DNA of 64,000 nucleotides from Brevibacterium limosum (GTDB lineage: Bacteria > Actinomycetota > Actinomycetes > Actinomycetales > Brevibacteriaceae): positions 2,480,001 through 2,544,000 of the forward strand of contig NZ_CP050154.1 of assembly GCF_011617705.1 (NCBI RefSeq). The letters run 5' to 3'. Both the position numbers and the translations under genes were made by a program. Below the pieces are notes generated by a model. It saw nothing but the letters and a program-made list of their open reading frames with translations. It was not told where the DNA came from and ran no database searches. Shown piece by piece: positions 45,405-53,651 of the stretch; the first letter of the stretch is position 1; each line of letters begins with the position of its first letter.

Positions 45405-47216
45405 ATGACCACAGTCCTCCCCGACTCCACGACCTCGCATCTGAGCACCACTGTTCCGACCGGGGCCGTCCGCCGAGTCCTCATCGCCAACCGCGGTGAG
45501 ATCGCTCTGCGCATCATCCGTGCCGCCCACGACCTCGGCATCAGGGCCGTCGCCGTGTACACCCGCGCCGATTCCGATGCCGACTTCGTCGAACTCGCCG
45601 ATGACGCGTGGCTGTTGGACGGTGCCGGGGCCGGGGAGACGTACCTCGACATCGAGAAGATCCTCGCCTTGGCCAAGCGCTCCGGTGCCGATGCCATCCA
45701 TCCCGGCTACGGCTATATGGCCGAGAACGCGCAGTTCGCACAGGCCGTCATCGATGCCGGGCTGATCTGGGTCGGTCCTCCCCCGGCCGCGATCGAGCTG
45801 CTCGGAGACAAGTCGGGAGCCCGTGCCGTCGCCGAGGCCGTCGATGCTCCGGTCGCGCCCGGTTCCGATGGCGCCGTGGCCGATCTGACAGAGGCCGCCG
45901 AGGTGGCCGACCGGATCGGCTTCCCCGTCGTCGTCAAGGCCGTCCACGGCGGCGGCGGACGCGGTTTCCGCGCCTGTGCTTCCGCCGCGGACCTCGAGGC
46001 CGCCTATACTGCGGCGACCCGTGAGGCGCAGAGCGCCTTCGGTCGCGGTGAGTGCCTCATCGAGAAGCAGATCGTGCGTCCCCGTCACCTCGAGACCCAG
46101 TGTCTGGCCGATGCCCACGGCAATGTGCGGATCGTGTCGACGCGTGACTGCACTCTGCAGCGCCGCAATCAGAAGATCATCGAGGAGGCGCCCGCTCCGT
46201 TCCTCATTGCTGAGCAGGAGCGCATCGTCTCCGAGGCCTCGGCCCGTCTGCTCGCCCACGTCGGCTACGTCGGTGCCGCAACCTGTGAGTTCCTCCTCGG
46301 CGAAGACGGCACCATCATCTTCATGGAAGCCAACGCGCGCATCCAGGTCGAGCACACCGTCACCGAGGAGATCACCGGAGTCGACCTCGTCGGCTGGCAG
46401 GTGCGCATCGCCTCGGGTGAGGCTCTGCCCGATGAGTTCCCCGCCGTTCGCGGACACTCCTTCCAGTTCCGCATCAACGCCGAGGACCCCACGACGTTCT
46501 TCCCCGCCACCGGTGCGGTGAAGAACTACCGTGCGCCTTCGGGTCCCGGTGTGCGTCTTGACTCGGGCATCGGCGAAGGCAGTGTCGTCGGCACGGACTT
46601 CGATCCGATGATGGCCAAACTCGTCGTCACCGGTGCCACCCGTGACGAGGCTCTGGCCAGAGCCCGCCGGGCTCTGGCCGAATACCGCATCGAGGGAGTC
46701 TCGACGTTGCTGCCGCTGCATCGTGTGCTCGTCAACGAGCAGGCGTTCGCCACCGACTTCAAGGTCTGGACCAACTGGCTCGAAACCGCTTTCGTCAATC
46801 CGCTTGCCGATCCACAACTAGGAGAACAGATGAGTACTGCAGCCGACAGCTTCAGTGTTGTGGTCGAGGTCGATGGTCGCCGGATGACCGTTTCGGTCCC
46901 CAAGGACGTCATCTCCGACCTCGGTCATGTTCCCAGCCCCAGTGTGCCGCGGCGCAAGCGCGGGCTCAGCAGCCGCAAGGGTGCGAAGATCGCCGACGAC
47001 TCGAACGCGGTCAACGCTCCCATGCAGGGCACCATCGTCTCGGTCGCCGTCAATCCCGGTGACACCGTCGAAGCCGGTGATACTCTCGCCGTCATCGAAG
47101 CGATGAAGATGGAGCAGCCGCTCAAGGCCGGTCACTCGGGCACCGTCTCCGAGGTGCTCGTCGATGCAGGTGCCTCGGTGAAGTCCGGTGAGGCGATCAT
47201 CCGCTTCGCCGCCTGA
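45405..47216 (+). CDS. accA3: Acyl-CoA carboxylase alpha chain (biotin carboxylase plus BCCP)
   Basis: The 603-residue protein has a biotin-carboxylase domain (about 20-460) with HPGYGYMAENA and the ATP-grasp motif region VVKAVHGGGGRGFRAC, followed by the linker and a BCCP domain with EAMKMEQP, in which Lys568 receives biotin. The enzyme carboxylates acetyl- or propionyl-CoA together with an AccD-type beta chain located elsewhere. The ATG at 45405 has AAGGAG upstream. The same maf neighbourhood in mycobacteria supports AccA3. Confidence 0.93.
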   Translation: MTTVLPDSTTSHLSTTVPTGAVRRVLIANRGEIALRIIRAAHDLGIRAVAVYTRADSDADFVELADDAWLLDGAGAGETYLDIEKILALAKRSGADAIHPGYGYMAENAQFAQAVIDAGLIWVGPPPAAIELLGDKSGARAVAEAVDAPVAPGSDGAVADLTEAAEVADRIGFPVVVKAVHGGGGRGFRACASAADLEAAYTAATREAQSAFGRGECLIEKQIVRPRHLETQCLADAHGNVRIVSTRDCTLQRRNQKIIEEAPAPFLIAEQERIVSEASARLLAHVGYVGAATCEFLLGEDGTIIFMEANARIQVEHTVTEEITGVDLVGWQVRIASGEALPDEFPAVRGHSFQFRINAEDPTTFFPATGAVKNYRAPSGPGVRLDSGIGEGSVVGTDFDPMMAKLVVTGATRDEALARARRALAEYRIEGVSTLLPLHRVLVNEQAFATDFKVWTNWLETAFVNPLADPQLGEQMSTAADSFSVVVEVDGRRMTVSVPKDVISDLGHVPSPSVPRRKRGLSSRKGAKIADDSNAVNAPMQGTIVSVAVNPGDTVEAGDTLAVIEAMKMEQPLKAGHSGTVSEVLVDAGASVKSGEAIIRFAA

Positions 47217-47277
47217 GCCGAACTGCCTCCTGCCGCCGGTCGCTTCGTGCCGAACAGGAGCCGAGCTCATAACCTTC

Positions 47278-47315
47278 CTGCCCGGGTCACCGCTGAAGAT
47301 CGGTGATCCGGGCAG
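47278..47315. terminator. Hairpin between the convergent carboxylase and sigma-factor genes
   Basis: CTGCCCGGGTCACC and GGTGATCCGGGCAG pair over 14 bases with one mismatch and a 10-base loop. It overlaps the stop codon of the sigma gene at 47287-47289. Confidence 0.6.
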
Positions 47316-48564
47316 TGATGTATTCGGACTCGGCGTCATTGCCAAGGCATTCCAGACCGGCGCCGTAGGCATCCTCGGCTTCGGCAGTGCGGCCGAGTTC
47401 GCCGAGGGTGATCGCCCTTGCGATGTGGTAGGGCCTGTGCCGCAGCAGCTGCGGCTCGTCGGCCAGCTCGTCCAGGGCGTTCATCGCCGCATCGGGCCCT
47501 GAGACCCTGCCGAGGGCGATCGCGGCGTTGAGGGAGACGACCGGCGATGGGTCGAGGTCGGAGAGCATCCGATAGAGCGCGAGGATCTGCCTCCAGTCCG
47601 TGTCGGCGAACCGAGCGGCGTCGGCGTGCAGGGCTGCGATAGCCGCCTGGATGGTGTATGCGCCGGCTCCCGGTTCTCCGGCGGCCGCATCGACGAGTCC
47701 GGTCCCCTCGGCGATGAGACGGGAATCCCACAGGCTGCGGTCCTGGTCAGCCAGCGGCACGGGCTGCCCGTCGGGCATCACCCGAGCGCGGTCGCGTGCC
47801 CGAGTGAGCAGGAGCAGAGCCAGCAGGCCACGAGCTTCGGTCTCCTCCGGCAGAAGACCGACCAGCAGTCTGGTCAGTCCGATCGACTCCTCCTGCAGAT
47901 CCACGCGGGTATGGGTGGGACCGGCGGTTGCATTCATCCCCTGGGTGAAGATGAGGGAGAGGACGCGAAGCACTCCGGGCAACCGGTCGCTGAGCTGATC
48001 GGGTGAGGGGCGACCGAAGGGGATCCCGGTCTTGAGGATCCGCTGTTTGGCGCGGACGATCCGCTGCTGCATCGTCGCGGTCTCGACGAGGAAGCCGGCT
48101 GCCACCTCGGCGGTGGACAGTCCCGAGAGGAAGCGCAGGATGAGCACGATGCGTTCGTCCTCGCGCAGGGGCGGGTGCGAGCAGGTGAAGAACAGTCCGA
48201 GACGTTCGTCGGGTATGTCCGCGGCGTCCGTCTCCTCGCCGAGGCGCACTGCATGGTCGTCGTGGTCTCCCGGCCGCAGCTCGTCCTCGATGCGCAGCCG
48301 AGCGAGGTGCCGTGTGCGCACGTCGTCGGCGCGGATGAGATCGATGGCGCGGTTCTTCGCCGTGGCCATCAGCCATGCCTGCGGACGCTCCGGGACGCCC
48401 CGACCCGGCCACGTCTCGACCGCGCGGAGCACGGCCTCGTGGAGGGCCTCCTCGGCGAGGTCGAAGTCATGGAATCGGGTGACCAGCGAGGCGAGCAGCC
48501 GCCCGAAGTCCTCGGCGCCGATGGCGCTGAGGATACGGGCGGCCGCGTCGGGATCGGGATCCAT
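47287..48564 (-). CDS. ECF42-type sigma factor
   Basis: This 425-residue sigma factor has a region-2 domain (about 20-90, with WLMATAKNRAIDLIR) and region 4 (about 115-185, with RFLSGLSTAEVAAGF), followed by a 230-residue TPR-like C-terminal extension, which is the group ECF42 layout. The extension is required for activity in studied members. It is encoded just downstream of a DGPF-domain protein gene whose stop shares a base with its start, and no anti-sigma gene is present, both typical of ECF42. Confidence 0.9.
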   Translation of the reverse strand: MDPDPDAAARILSAIGAEDFGRLLASLVTRFHDFDLAEEALHEAVLRAVETWPGRGVPERPQAWLMATAKNRAIDLIRADDVRTRHLARLRIEDELRPGDHDDHAVRLGEETDAADIPDERLGLFFTCSHPPLREDERIVLILRFLSGLSTAEVAAGFLVETATMQQRIVRAKQRILKTGIPFGRPSPDQLSDRLPGVLRVLSLIFTQGMNATAGPTHTRVDLQEESIGLTRLLVGLLPEETEARGLLALLLLTRARDRARVMPDGQPVPLADQDRSLWDSRLIAEGTGLVDAAAGEPGAGAYTIQAAIAALHADAARFADTDWRQILALYRMLSDLDPSPVVSLNAAIALGRVSGPDAAMNALDELADEPQLLRHRPYHIARAITLGELGRTAEAEDAYGAGLECLGNDAESEYITARITDLQR

Positions 48565-48905
48565 CAGTAGTCGGCCACCGGTCGGATCTCGATGTGTCCG
48601 GCCTTCGCTCCGGGGCTCTTCTTCGCCCAGGCGATCGCCTCGTCGATGTCGGCGACCTCGATGACGTAGCTGCCGCCGACGAACTCGTTGGATTCGGCGA
48701 ACGGCCCGGAGGTGACGAGCGACTCGCCGCCTGATTCGCTGACCCGGACGCCGAGCTCGGGTCCCTCGAGGGCGAAGCCGCCGACGACGACCCCCGCCTC
48801 GCTGATCTCCTTTTCGAATGCCATGAACTCGCTGGGATCCGCGCCGCCGTCCTCACCGCAGTCGGGGTCCTCCGTGCGTCCCATGAGCAGAAGTGCGTAC
48901 TTCAT
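48564..48905 (-). CDS. DGPF/YCII-domain protein, partner of the ECF42 sigma factor
   Basis: The 113-residue protein starts MKYALLLMGRTEDP, has the DGPF-type TSGPFAESNEFVGGSYVIEV, and ends with HIEIRPVADY. Proteins of this family (YCII-related) are nearly always encoded by ECF42 sigma genes and are often among their targets. I chose the ATG at 48905 because of the conserved beginning. Its role is not known. Confidence 0.85.
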   Translation of the reverse strand: MKYALLLMGRTEDPDCGEDGGADPSEFMAFEKEISEAGVVVGGFALEGPELGVRVSESGGESLVTSGPFAESNEFVGGSYVIEVADIDEAIAWAKKSPGAKAGHIEIRPVADY

Positions 48906-49026
48906 GTCGATCTCCTTCGTCGTTCCACTTGTCATGCCGGGCGGCCTGACACCATGATGACGGTCGAGGAGCGAGAAGATCGACAGCTGGCCAGAAATAA
49001 TTCTCTGCGACCCCGAAGCTCCGGTG

Positions 49027-49070
49027 TGTCTCCGGGCTCAGAGGTGGTCTGTCTCCGGGCTCAGAGGTGG
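49027..49070. repeat. 23-bp tandem duplication at the lpdA 3' end
   Basis: Bases 49027-49049 are repeated at 49050-49070 (21 identical positions before divergence). The second copy contains the last codons and stop of lpdA. This looks like a slipped-strand duplication just beyond the gene end. Confidence 0.6.
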
Positions 49071-50485
49071 CGGTGGAGCTTCCGTGCCGCTTCGGTCAGC
49101 GAACCGCTCACCGAGGGGTAGACGACGAAGGATGCGGAGAGCTGATCGACCGTGAGCCGGTTCTCCACGGCCATCGTGATCGGCAGGATGAGTTCGCTGG
49201 CCCGGGGGCCGACGACGACGCCGCCGAGGATGGAGCCGGATCCGCGGCGGGCGAAGATCTTGACGAAGCCGTCTTCGATGCCGAGCATCTTGGCACGCGG
49301 GTTCGTGTCCAACGGCAGCATCACGGTGTCGATGTCCGTCGGGTTCTCGCGATAGTTCTGCTGAGTGAAGCCGACAGTGGCGATCTCGGGTGCGGTGAAC
49401 ACGTTCGAGGCGACATTGCGCAGCTTGAGCGGCTGCACGGCGTCGCCGAGCGCATGGTTCATCGCGATCCGACCCTGCATCGCAGCCACCGAGGCCAGAG
49501 GCAGCACACCGGTGCAGTCACCGGCCGCATAGATTCCGGCCCGTGAGGTCCGCGACACCCCATCGACGACGATATGTCCGGATTCGCTGACCCGCACACC
49601 GGCTTTCTCCAGGCCGAGACCTTCGGTGTTCGGAATCGAACCGACGGCCATGAGGCAGTGAGATCCTTCGACGCGGCGACCGTCGGCGAGCACCACTTCG
49701 ACTCCGTCGTCGGTGCGGGTCACCGAGGCGGCGCGCGAGCGGGAGAGGACGTTCATGCCCTTGTTGCGGAAGACGAATTCGAGCACATCGGCTGCGTCCT
49801 CGTCCTGGCCGGGCAGGACCTTCTCACGCGAGGACACCAGGGTGACCTCGGTGCCCACGGCGCGGTAGGCCGACGCGAACTCGGCACCGGTGACACCGGA
49901 GCCGACGACGATGAGATGTTCGGGCAGCTCATCGAGGTCGTAGAGCTGGGTCCAGGTGAGGATGCGCTCACCGTCGGGCTGCGCGGTGGGCAGCTCACGC
50001 GGGTGCGCGCCGACGGAGAGCAGGATCGTCGAGGCTTCGAGCGTGTATTCGGTGCCTCCGGATTCGACGACGTGGACCTGGTCGCGACCGGCCAGAGTCG
50101 CCTTGCCCTGGATGGCTTTGACACCGGCGCGGATGAGGCCTTCGTAGATGTCGTTGGCCTGAGCGTCGGCCAGCGCCAGGATGCGCTTGTTGACCGCTTC
50201 GAGGTCGGCGGTGACACGGCGCGTGTCGGTTCCGTTGTCGTCGTCGCTCTCGATCCGGATTCCGAGCCCGTCGGAGCGTTCGATCTCATCCATCATCTCG
50301 GCCGTGGCGATGAGCGACTTCGACGGCACGACATCGGTGAGCACGGCGGAACCACCACACCGGTTCTGCTCGATGAGCATGACATCGGCACCGAGCTGAG
50401 CCGCGACGAGCGCGGCTTCGTAGCCGCCGGGGCCGCCGCCGATGATGACGACGCGATCTGCAGTGGAATCAAATTCAGTGTTCAC
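49061..50485 (-). CDS. lpdA: NAD(P)H-quinone dehydrogenase LpdA-type flavoprotein
   Basis: The 474-residue protein has the FAD motif GGGPGGYEAALVAAQLG near residue 16 and the NAD(P)-binding GSGVTGAEFASAYRAVG near 200. The disulfide CxxxxC of lipoamide dehydrogenases is missing, with Ala47 and Val52 instead (CGGSAVLTDVVPSK), and the C-terminal His-Glu pair is replaced by YPSVSGSLTE. This matches M. tuberculosis Rv3303c, which lacks LpdC activity and reduces quinones. The ATG at 50485 gives normal length. Confidence 0.9.
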   Translation of the reverse strand: MNTEFDSTADRVVIIGGGPGGYEAALVAAQLGADVMLIEQNRCGGSAVLTDVVPSKSLIATAEMMDEIERSDGLGIRIESDDDNGTDTRRVTADLEAVNKRILALADAQANDIYEGLIRAGVKAIQGKATLAGRDQVHVVESGGTEYTLEASTILLSVGAHPRELPTAQPDGERILTWTQLYDLDELPEHLIVVGSGVTGAEFASAYRAVGTEVTLVSSREKVLPGQDEDAADVLEFVFRNKGMNVLSRSRAASVTRTDDGVEVVLADGRRVEGSHCLMAVGSIPNTEGLGLEKAGVRVSESGHIVVDGVSRTSRAGIYAAGDCTGVLPLASVAAMQGRIAMNHALGDAVQPLKLRNVASNVFTAPEIATVGFTQQNYRENPTDIDTVMLPLDTNPRAKMLGIEDGFVKIFARRGSGSILGGVVVGPRASELILPITMAVENRLTVDQLSASFVVYPSVSGSLTEAARKLHRHL

Positions 50486-50544
50486 ACTCAGATTGTCTCA
50501 AATCGCCACGATGCTTGCGAACGGCCCCCTGAGCAGCGATCCGA

Positions 50545-51096
50545 TCAGCTCGGATCGACCACCTCGGCGGTGTCCTTGTGCAGGGTCGACAGGTGCACAT
50601 AGGACTGTGCGTTCTGCCGGACCTTCTCCACTCCCTCGTCGGTCATCTCTCGGCGCACCTTCGCGGGAACACCGGCGACCAGCGACCGAGCGGGGATCTG
50701 CGTGCCTTCGAGGACGACTGCGCCGGCGGCGATCAGGGACTCGCTGCCGACATGGGCGTCGTTGAGCACGGTGGAGTGCATTCCGATGAGCACATCGTCG
50801 TCGACGACCGCTCCGTGGACGAGAGCCTGGTGGCCGATCGAGACCCGGGCACCGATCACGACGGGTTTGCCGGCGTCGGTGTGCATGACGGTGTTGTCCT
50901 GCACATTCGAATCCTCACCGATCGTGATCGGGGCGGCCTCGGCGCGCAGAACGCATCCGTAGAAGACGCTGGCGCCCTTCTTCACGTGCACATCTCCCAC
51001 GAGGGTCGCCCCGGCTGCGACGAACGCCCCGGGATCGACCTGCGGGGTGCGGCCGCCGACGGAGACGATGCGGGGGCTGGCGAGATCGTTGGTCAT
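50545..51096 (-). CDS. Gamma-carbonic-anhydrase-like hexapeptide protein
   Basis: The 183-residue protein has many hexapeptide repeats of a left-handed beta-helix, and the likely zinc histidines lie in HTDAGKPVVIGARVSIGHQALVHG, with the pattern of CaiE/PaaY-type proteins. Carbonic anhydrase activity or acyl-CoA-thioesterase roles are known in the family, so function is not assured. It ends 60 bases before lpdA on the same strand. Confidence 0.85.
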   Translation of the reverse strand: MTNDLASPRIVSVGGRTPQVDPGAFVAAGATLVGDVHVKKGASVFYGCVLRAEAAPITIGEDSNVQDNTVMHTDAGKPVVIGARVSIGHQALVHGAVVDDDVLIGMHSTVLNDAHVGSESLIAAGAVVLEGTQIPARSLVAGVPAKVRREMTDEGVEKVRQNAQSYVHLSTLHKDTAEVVDPS

Positions 51097-51322
51097 GAGT
51101 CCTCCATTGGTTCACGAGATGTCTGCGTGCATTCACCTGCTGTCTGCATGTGCCTGCCAGTCTAAGCGGAGACGCTCCGGCAGGGACGAAAGGACGAATC
51201 GCGGACCGATTTGCGCGATCGCCCTCATAGCAGGACAATGGGAAAAATTCTTGTCAGAAATTTCACACTGCCGGACCCTTGTGCGCCCAATTGCGTTATG
51301 TGAACCTTGACTGTGAGAGTTG

Positions 51323-51343
51323 CACGCCCGGAATTCGGGCGTG
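51323..51343 (+). promoter_or_regulatory. Hairpin in the whiB1 leader
   Basis: CACGCCCG and CGGGCGTG flank five bases (GAATT), with the final base 36 bases before the whiB1 ATG. It may affect mRNA stability or be part of a regulatory site; there is no T-tract, so it is not a classical terminator. Confidence 0.45.
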
Positions 51344-51379
51344 ATCAACCGCGTTCACTGAATTCGTCGAAAGGTCACC

Positions 51380-51628
51380 ATGGATTGGCGACACCGTGCA
51401 GCATGCCTCAATGAGGATCCGGAGCTCTTCTTCCCGATCGGCAACACCGGACCCGCGCTGCTCCAGATTGAGGAAGCAAAGACTGTCTGTCGCCGCTGTG
51501 AAGTTGCAGAGACCTGCCTTCAGTGGGCCCTCGAGTCCGGTCAGGATGCCGGAGTCTGGGGCGGTCTGAGCGAAGACGAGCGTCGCGCTCTCAAGCGTCG
51601 CGCCGCTCGCGCCCGCCGCGCCGGCTGA
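51380..51628 (+). CDS. whiB1: WhiB-family iron-sulfur regulator WhiB1
   Basis: The 82-residue protein has the four cluster cysteines Cys9, Cys37, Cys40 and Cys46, then the WhiB turn GVWGG at 58-62 and a basic RRALKRRAARARR tail for DNA binding. MDWRHRAACLNEDPELFFPIGNTGPAL is very close to mycobacterial WhiB1, an NO-sensitive essential regulator that binds SigA. It is next to pdtaS convergently, as in M. tuberculosis Rv3219/Rv3220c. It has a roughly 280-base upstream region. Confidence 0.95.
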   Translation: MDWRHRAACLNEDPELFFPIGNTGPALLQIEEAKTVCRRCEVAETCLQWALESGQDAGVWGGLSEDERRALKRRAARARRAG

Positions 51629-51709
51629 ACCCCCGGCAACCGGGGAGGCCAGTCTCCCCTGAACTGCCGAGGCTGTATCCGAACCATCGAGAGACATCCG
51701 CACCACCGC

Positions 51710-51761
51710 CTGAGTCCCTTGTCCCGACGGCGAATGATCGTCGTCAGAACAAGGGACTCAG
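51710..51761. terminator. Bidirectional terminator between whiB1 and pdtaS
   Basis: CTGAGTCCCTTGT (51710-51722) and ACAAGGGACTCAG (51749-51761) form a perfect 13-bp stem, with an inner CGACG/CGTCG pairing. It lies 81 bases after whiB1 and 97 before pdtaS ends. Confidence 0.75.
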
Positions 51762-51858
51762 TCGTATCCGCGCGTTGCTGACGCTCGGGCGATGACGGGC
51801 AGCGGTCGCGACGGCCCGGTCGATCGCATCGCCGGACGCGTCGCCGGGCCGGTGGCGC

Positions 51859-53373
51859 TCAGTCGTAGGAGTCCGGACGCAGCGGCACGTCGAGGACGGC
51901 GACGGTTCCGCCGCCTTCTCGGGGCTGCCATTGGATCGAACCAGCCAGGTCGGCCGAGACCAAGGTGCGCACGATCTGCGTGCCGAGTCCATTGCCCGGG
52001 TTCTGCGTCTCCCCCAGCCCGATGCCGTCATCGGCGATCGTCACGCTCAGATGGTCTCCGTCGCGTTCGGGAGTCACCCACACATGGCCGTTGAGCGTCT
52101 CGCCCGGTTCCAAGCCTTCGAGGTTCTCGGTGGGGAATCCGTGCTCGATCGCATTCGTGATCAGCTCCGTGATCGCCAGGGCCAAGGAGGTGGCATCGGC
52201 GGAGGAGATGGTGCCGAAGCTTCCGCATCGTTTGAGTTCGATGTGCACCAGCGGGCTGGTCAGCTCGGGTGTCAGACGCAGACCCTTGTCGACGACTTCG
52301 TCGAAGTCCACTTCCGATTCGACGCCTTGGCTGAGCACATCATGGACCACGGCGATGATCGAGACTCGGCGCATCGCCTCGGTCAGGGCGCTCTTGGCCT
52401 CGGGGCTGTCGATGCGACGGGTCTGCAGTCGCAGCAGGGCAGAGACGGTCTGCAGGTTGTTCTTCACCCTGTGGTGCATCTCTTTGATCATAGCGTCGCG
52501 GGAGAGCAGCTCCCGTTTGCGGCGGCGGATCTCGGAGACGTCGCGAGCGAGTACGATCGCACCGATCCGCTCCCCCTCATCCGTCAGCGGGATCGCTCGC
52601 AGGGACACACTCGTGCGCCCGACTTCGAGTTCGGTCCGCCACGGAGCACGTCCCGTGAGTACCAGCGGGAGAGTCTCGTCGACCTGACGCAGCTCGGCGC
52701 CGAGGCTCGAGACCACCTCGGAGAGGTAGCTGCCTTCGATCTCTCCGCCGTAGCCGAGACGATGCATCAGCGATACGGCGTTCGGGGAGGCATATTGGAC
52801 ATGCGAATCGCGATCGAGGATGAAGATGCCGTCACCGACCCGCGGTTCGCCGTGCCGGGCTCCGGACGGGGCGTCACGGTCGGGAAAGGTGCCCTGCACG
52901 ATCATCCGCATCAGCGCCATCGCCGTTTCGCGGTAGAACTTCTCCAGCCGTGATGACCCTCTGCGGCGGACCTCTTCCGAGTACCTGACGACGAGGGCGA
53001 TGGCCTCACCATTGCGGAGGATCGGCACCGCCTCGGCGAGGATGTCGACATCGGAGGATCCGGCGCTGATGCCCATTTCGTGGGCCGCGGCGACGTGGGT
53101 GACATAGCTGCGGGTGCTGCTGGCCTGGTCGAGCAGCTCCTTCTCCAGGCCGGTCGCCCGAGCCCCGATCAGATCTCGGTTGAACAGTGTCGCCCCGGTC
53201 GTCGACCGCGCATGGGCGAGCACCGTATAGGCACCGCTGAGCGACGGCACCCACAGGACGAGGTCGGCGAAGGAGAGATCGGCCAGCAGCTGCCAGTCCC
53301 CGACGAGCAGATGGATGCGTTCGACGTCTGACTCATCCGTGAGGCCCTCGGCCGCCAGCAGTTCGTTGAGCAC
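51859..53373 (-). CDS. pdtaS: Sensor histidine kinase PdtaS
   Basis: PdtaS is a soluble kinase with an N-terminal GAF domain (about 1-150), a PAS domain (185-285), then the HisKA_2 dimerisation segment MHHRVKNNLQTVSALLRLQ near residue 298, whose second His is the phosphorylation site, and HATPase_c at the C-terminus (ITELITNAIEH and DDGIGLG). It phosphorylates the antiterminator PdtaR. No membrane helices. The cognate pdtaR is not in this window. It is followed by a GC-rich repeat. Confidence 0.93.
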   Translation of the reverse strand: MLNELLAAEGLTDESDVERIHLLVGDWQLLADLSFADLVLWVPSLSGAYTVLAHARSTTGATLFNRDLIGARATGLEKELLDQASSTRSYVTHVAAAHEMGISAGSSDVDILAEAVPILRNGEAIALVVRYSEEVRRRGSSRLEKFYRETAMALMRMIVQGTFPDRDAPSGARHGEPRVGDGIFILDRDSHVQYASPNAVSLMHRLGYGGEIEGSYLSEVVSSLGAELRQVDETLPLVLTGRAPWRTELEVGRTSVSLRAIPLTDEGERIGAIVLARDVSEIRRRKRELLSRDAMIKEMHHRVKNNLQTVSALLRLQTRRIDSPEAKSALTEAMRRVSIIAVVHDVLSQGVESEVDFDEVVDKGLRLTPELTSPLVHIELKRCGSFGTISSADATSLALAITELITNAIEHGFPTENLEGLEPGETLNGHVWVTPERDGDHLSVTIADDGIGLGETQNPGNGLGTQIVRTLVSADLAGSIQWQPREGGGTVAVLDVPLRPDSYD

Positions 53374-53518
53374 GATTCGTTCCTCCCAGGTGAGATCAGC
53401 AGACCCGGGTACCCCTCGGATCTGCTGAAAAGTCGATGTTCAGACGCTACCACTTAATCGGCGTGCGGACGGACCCGGCGGCGCCGTCCGACCGGTCACG
53501 ACTGACTCGCCGATCGCG

Positions 53519-53622
53519 GCCGACCGGCCGATCGGGGCCGACCGGCCGAGCGGCCGATCGGGGGCCGAGCGGCCGAGCGGCCGATCGGGGGCCGAGCGGC
53601 CGAGCGGCCGATCGGGGGCCGA
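53519..53622. repeat. GC-rich tandem repeat (27-bp unit) between gdh and pdtaS
   Basis: A 27-bp unit of the pattern CGGCCGATCGGGGG then CCGAGCGGCCGAG occurs from 53551 as two full copies plus an 18-base third copy ending at 53622, preceded by degenerate copies from about 53519. It lies in the 278-base gap between two minus-strand genes. Copies are nearly perfect, suggesting recent expansion. It could translate as repeated GRAADRGPS on the plus strand, but this is not a gene. Confidence 0.8.
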
Positions 53623-53651
53623 CCGCGGGGTCGACCGCGTCCTGAGTCAGC

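Noticed and set aside
53436..53645. Short plus-strand frame with repeated GRAADRGPS
   Set aside because: It is the product of the 27-bp DNA repeat, lacks a ribosome site, and lies between two minus-strand genes.
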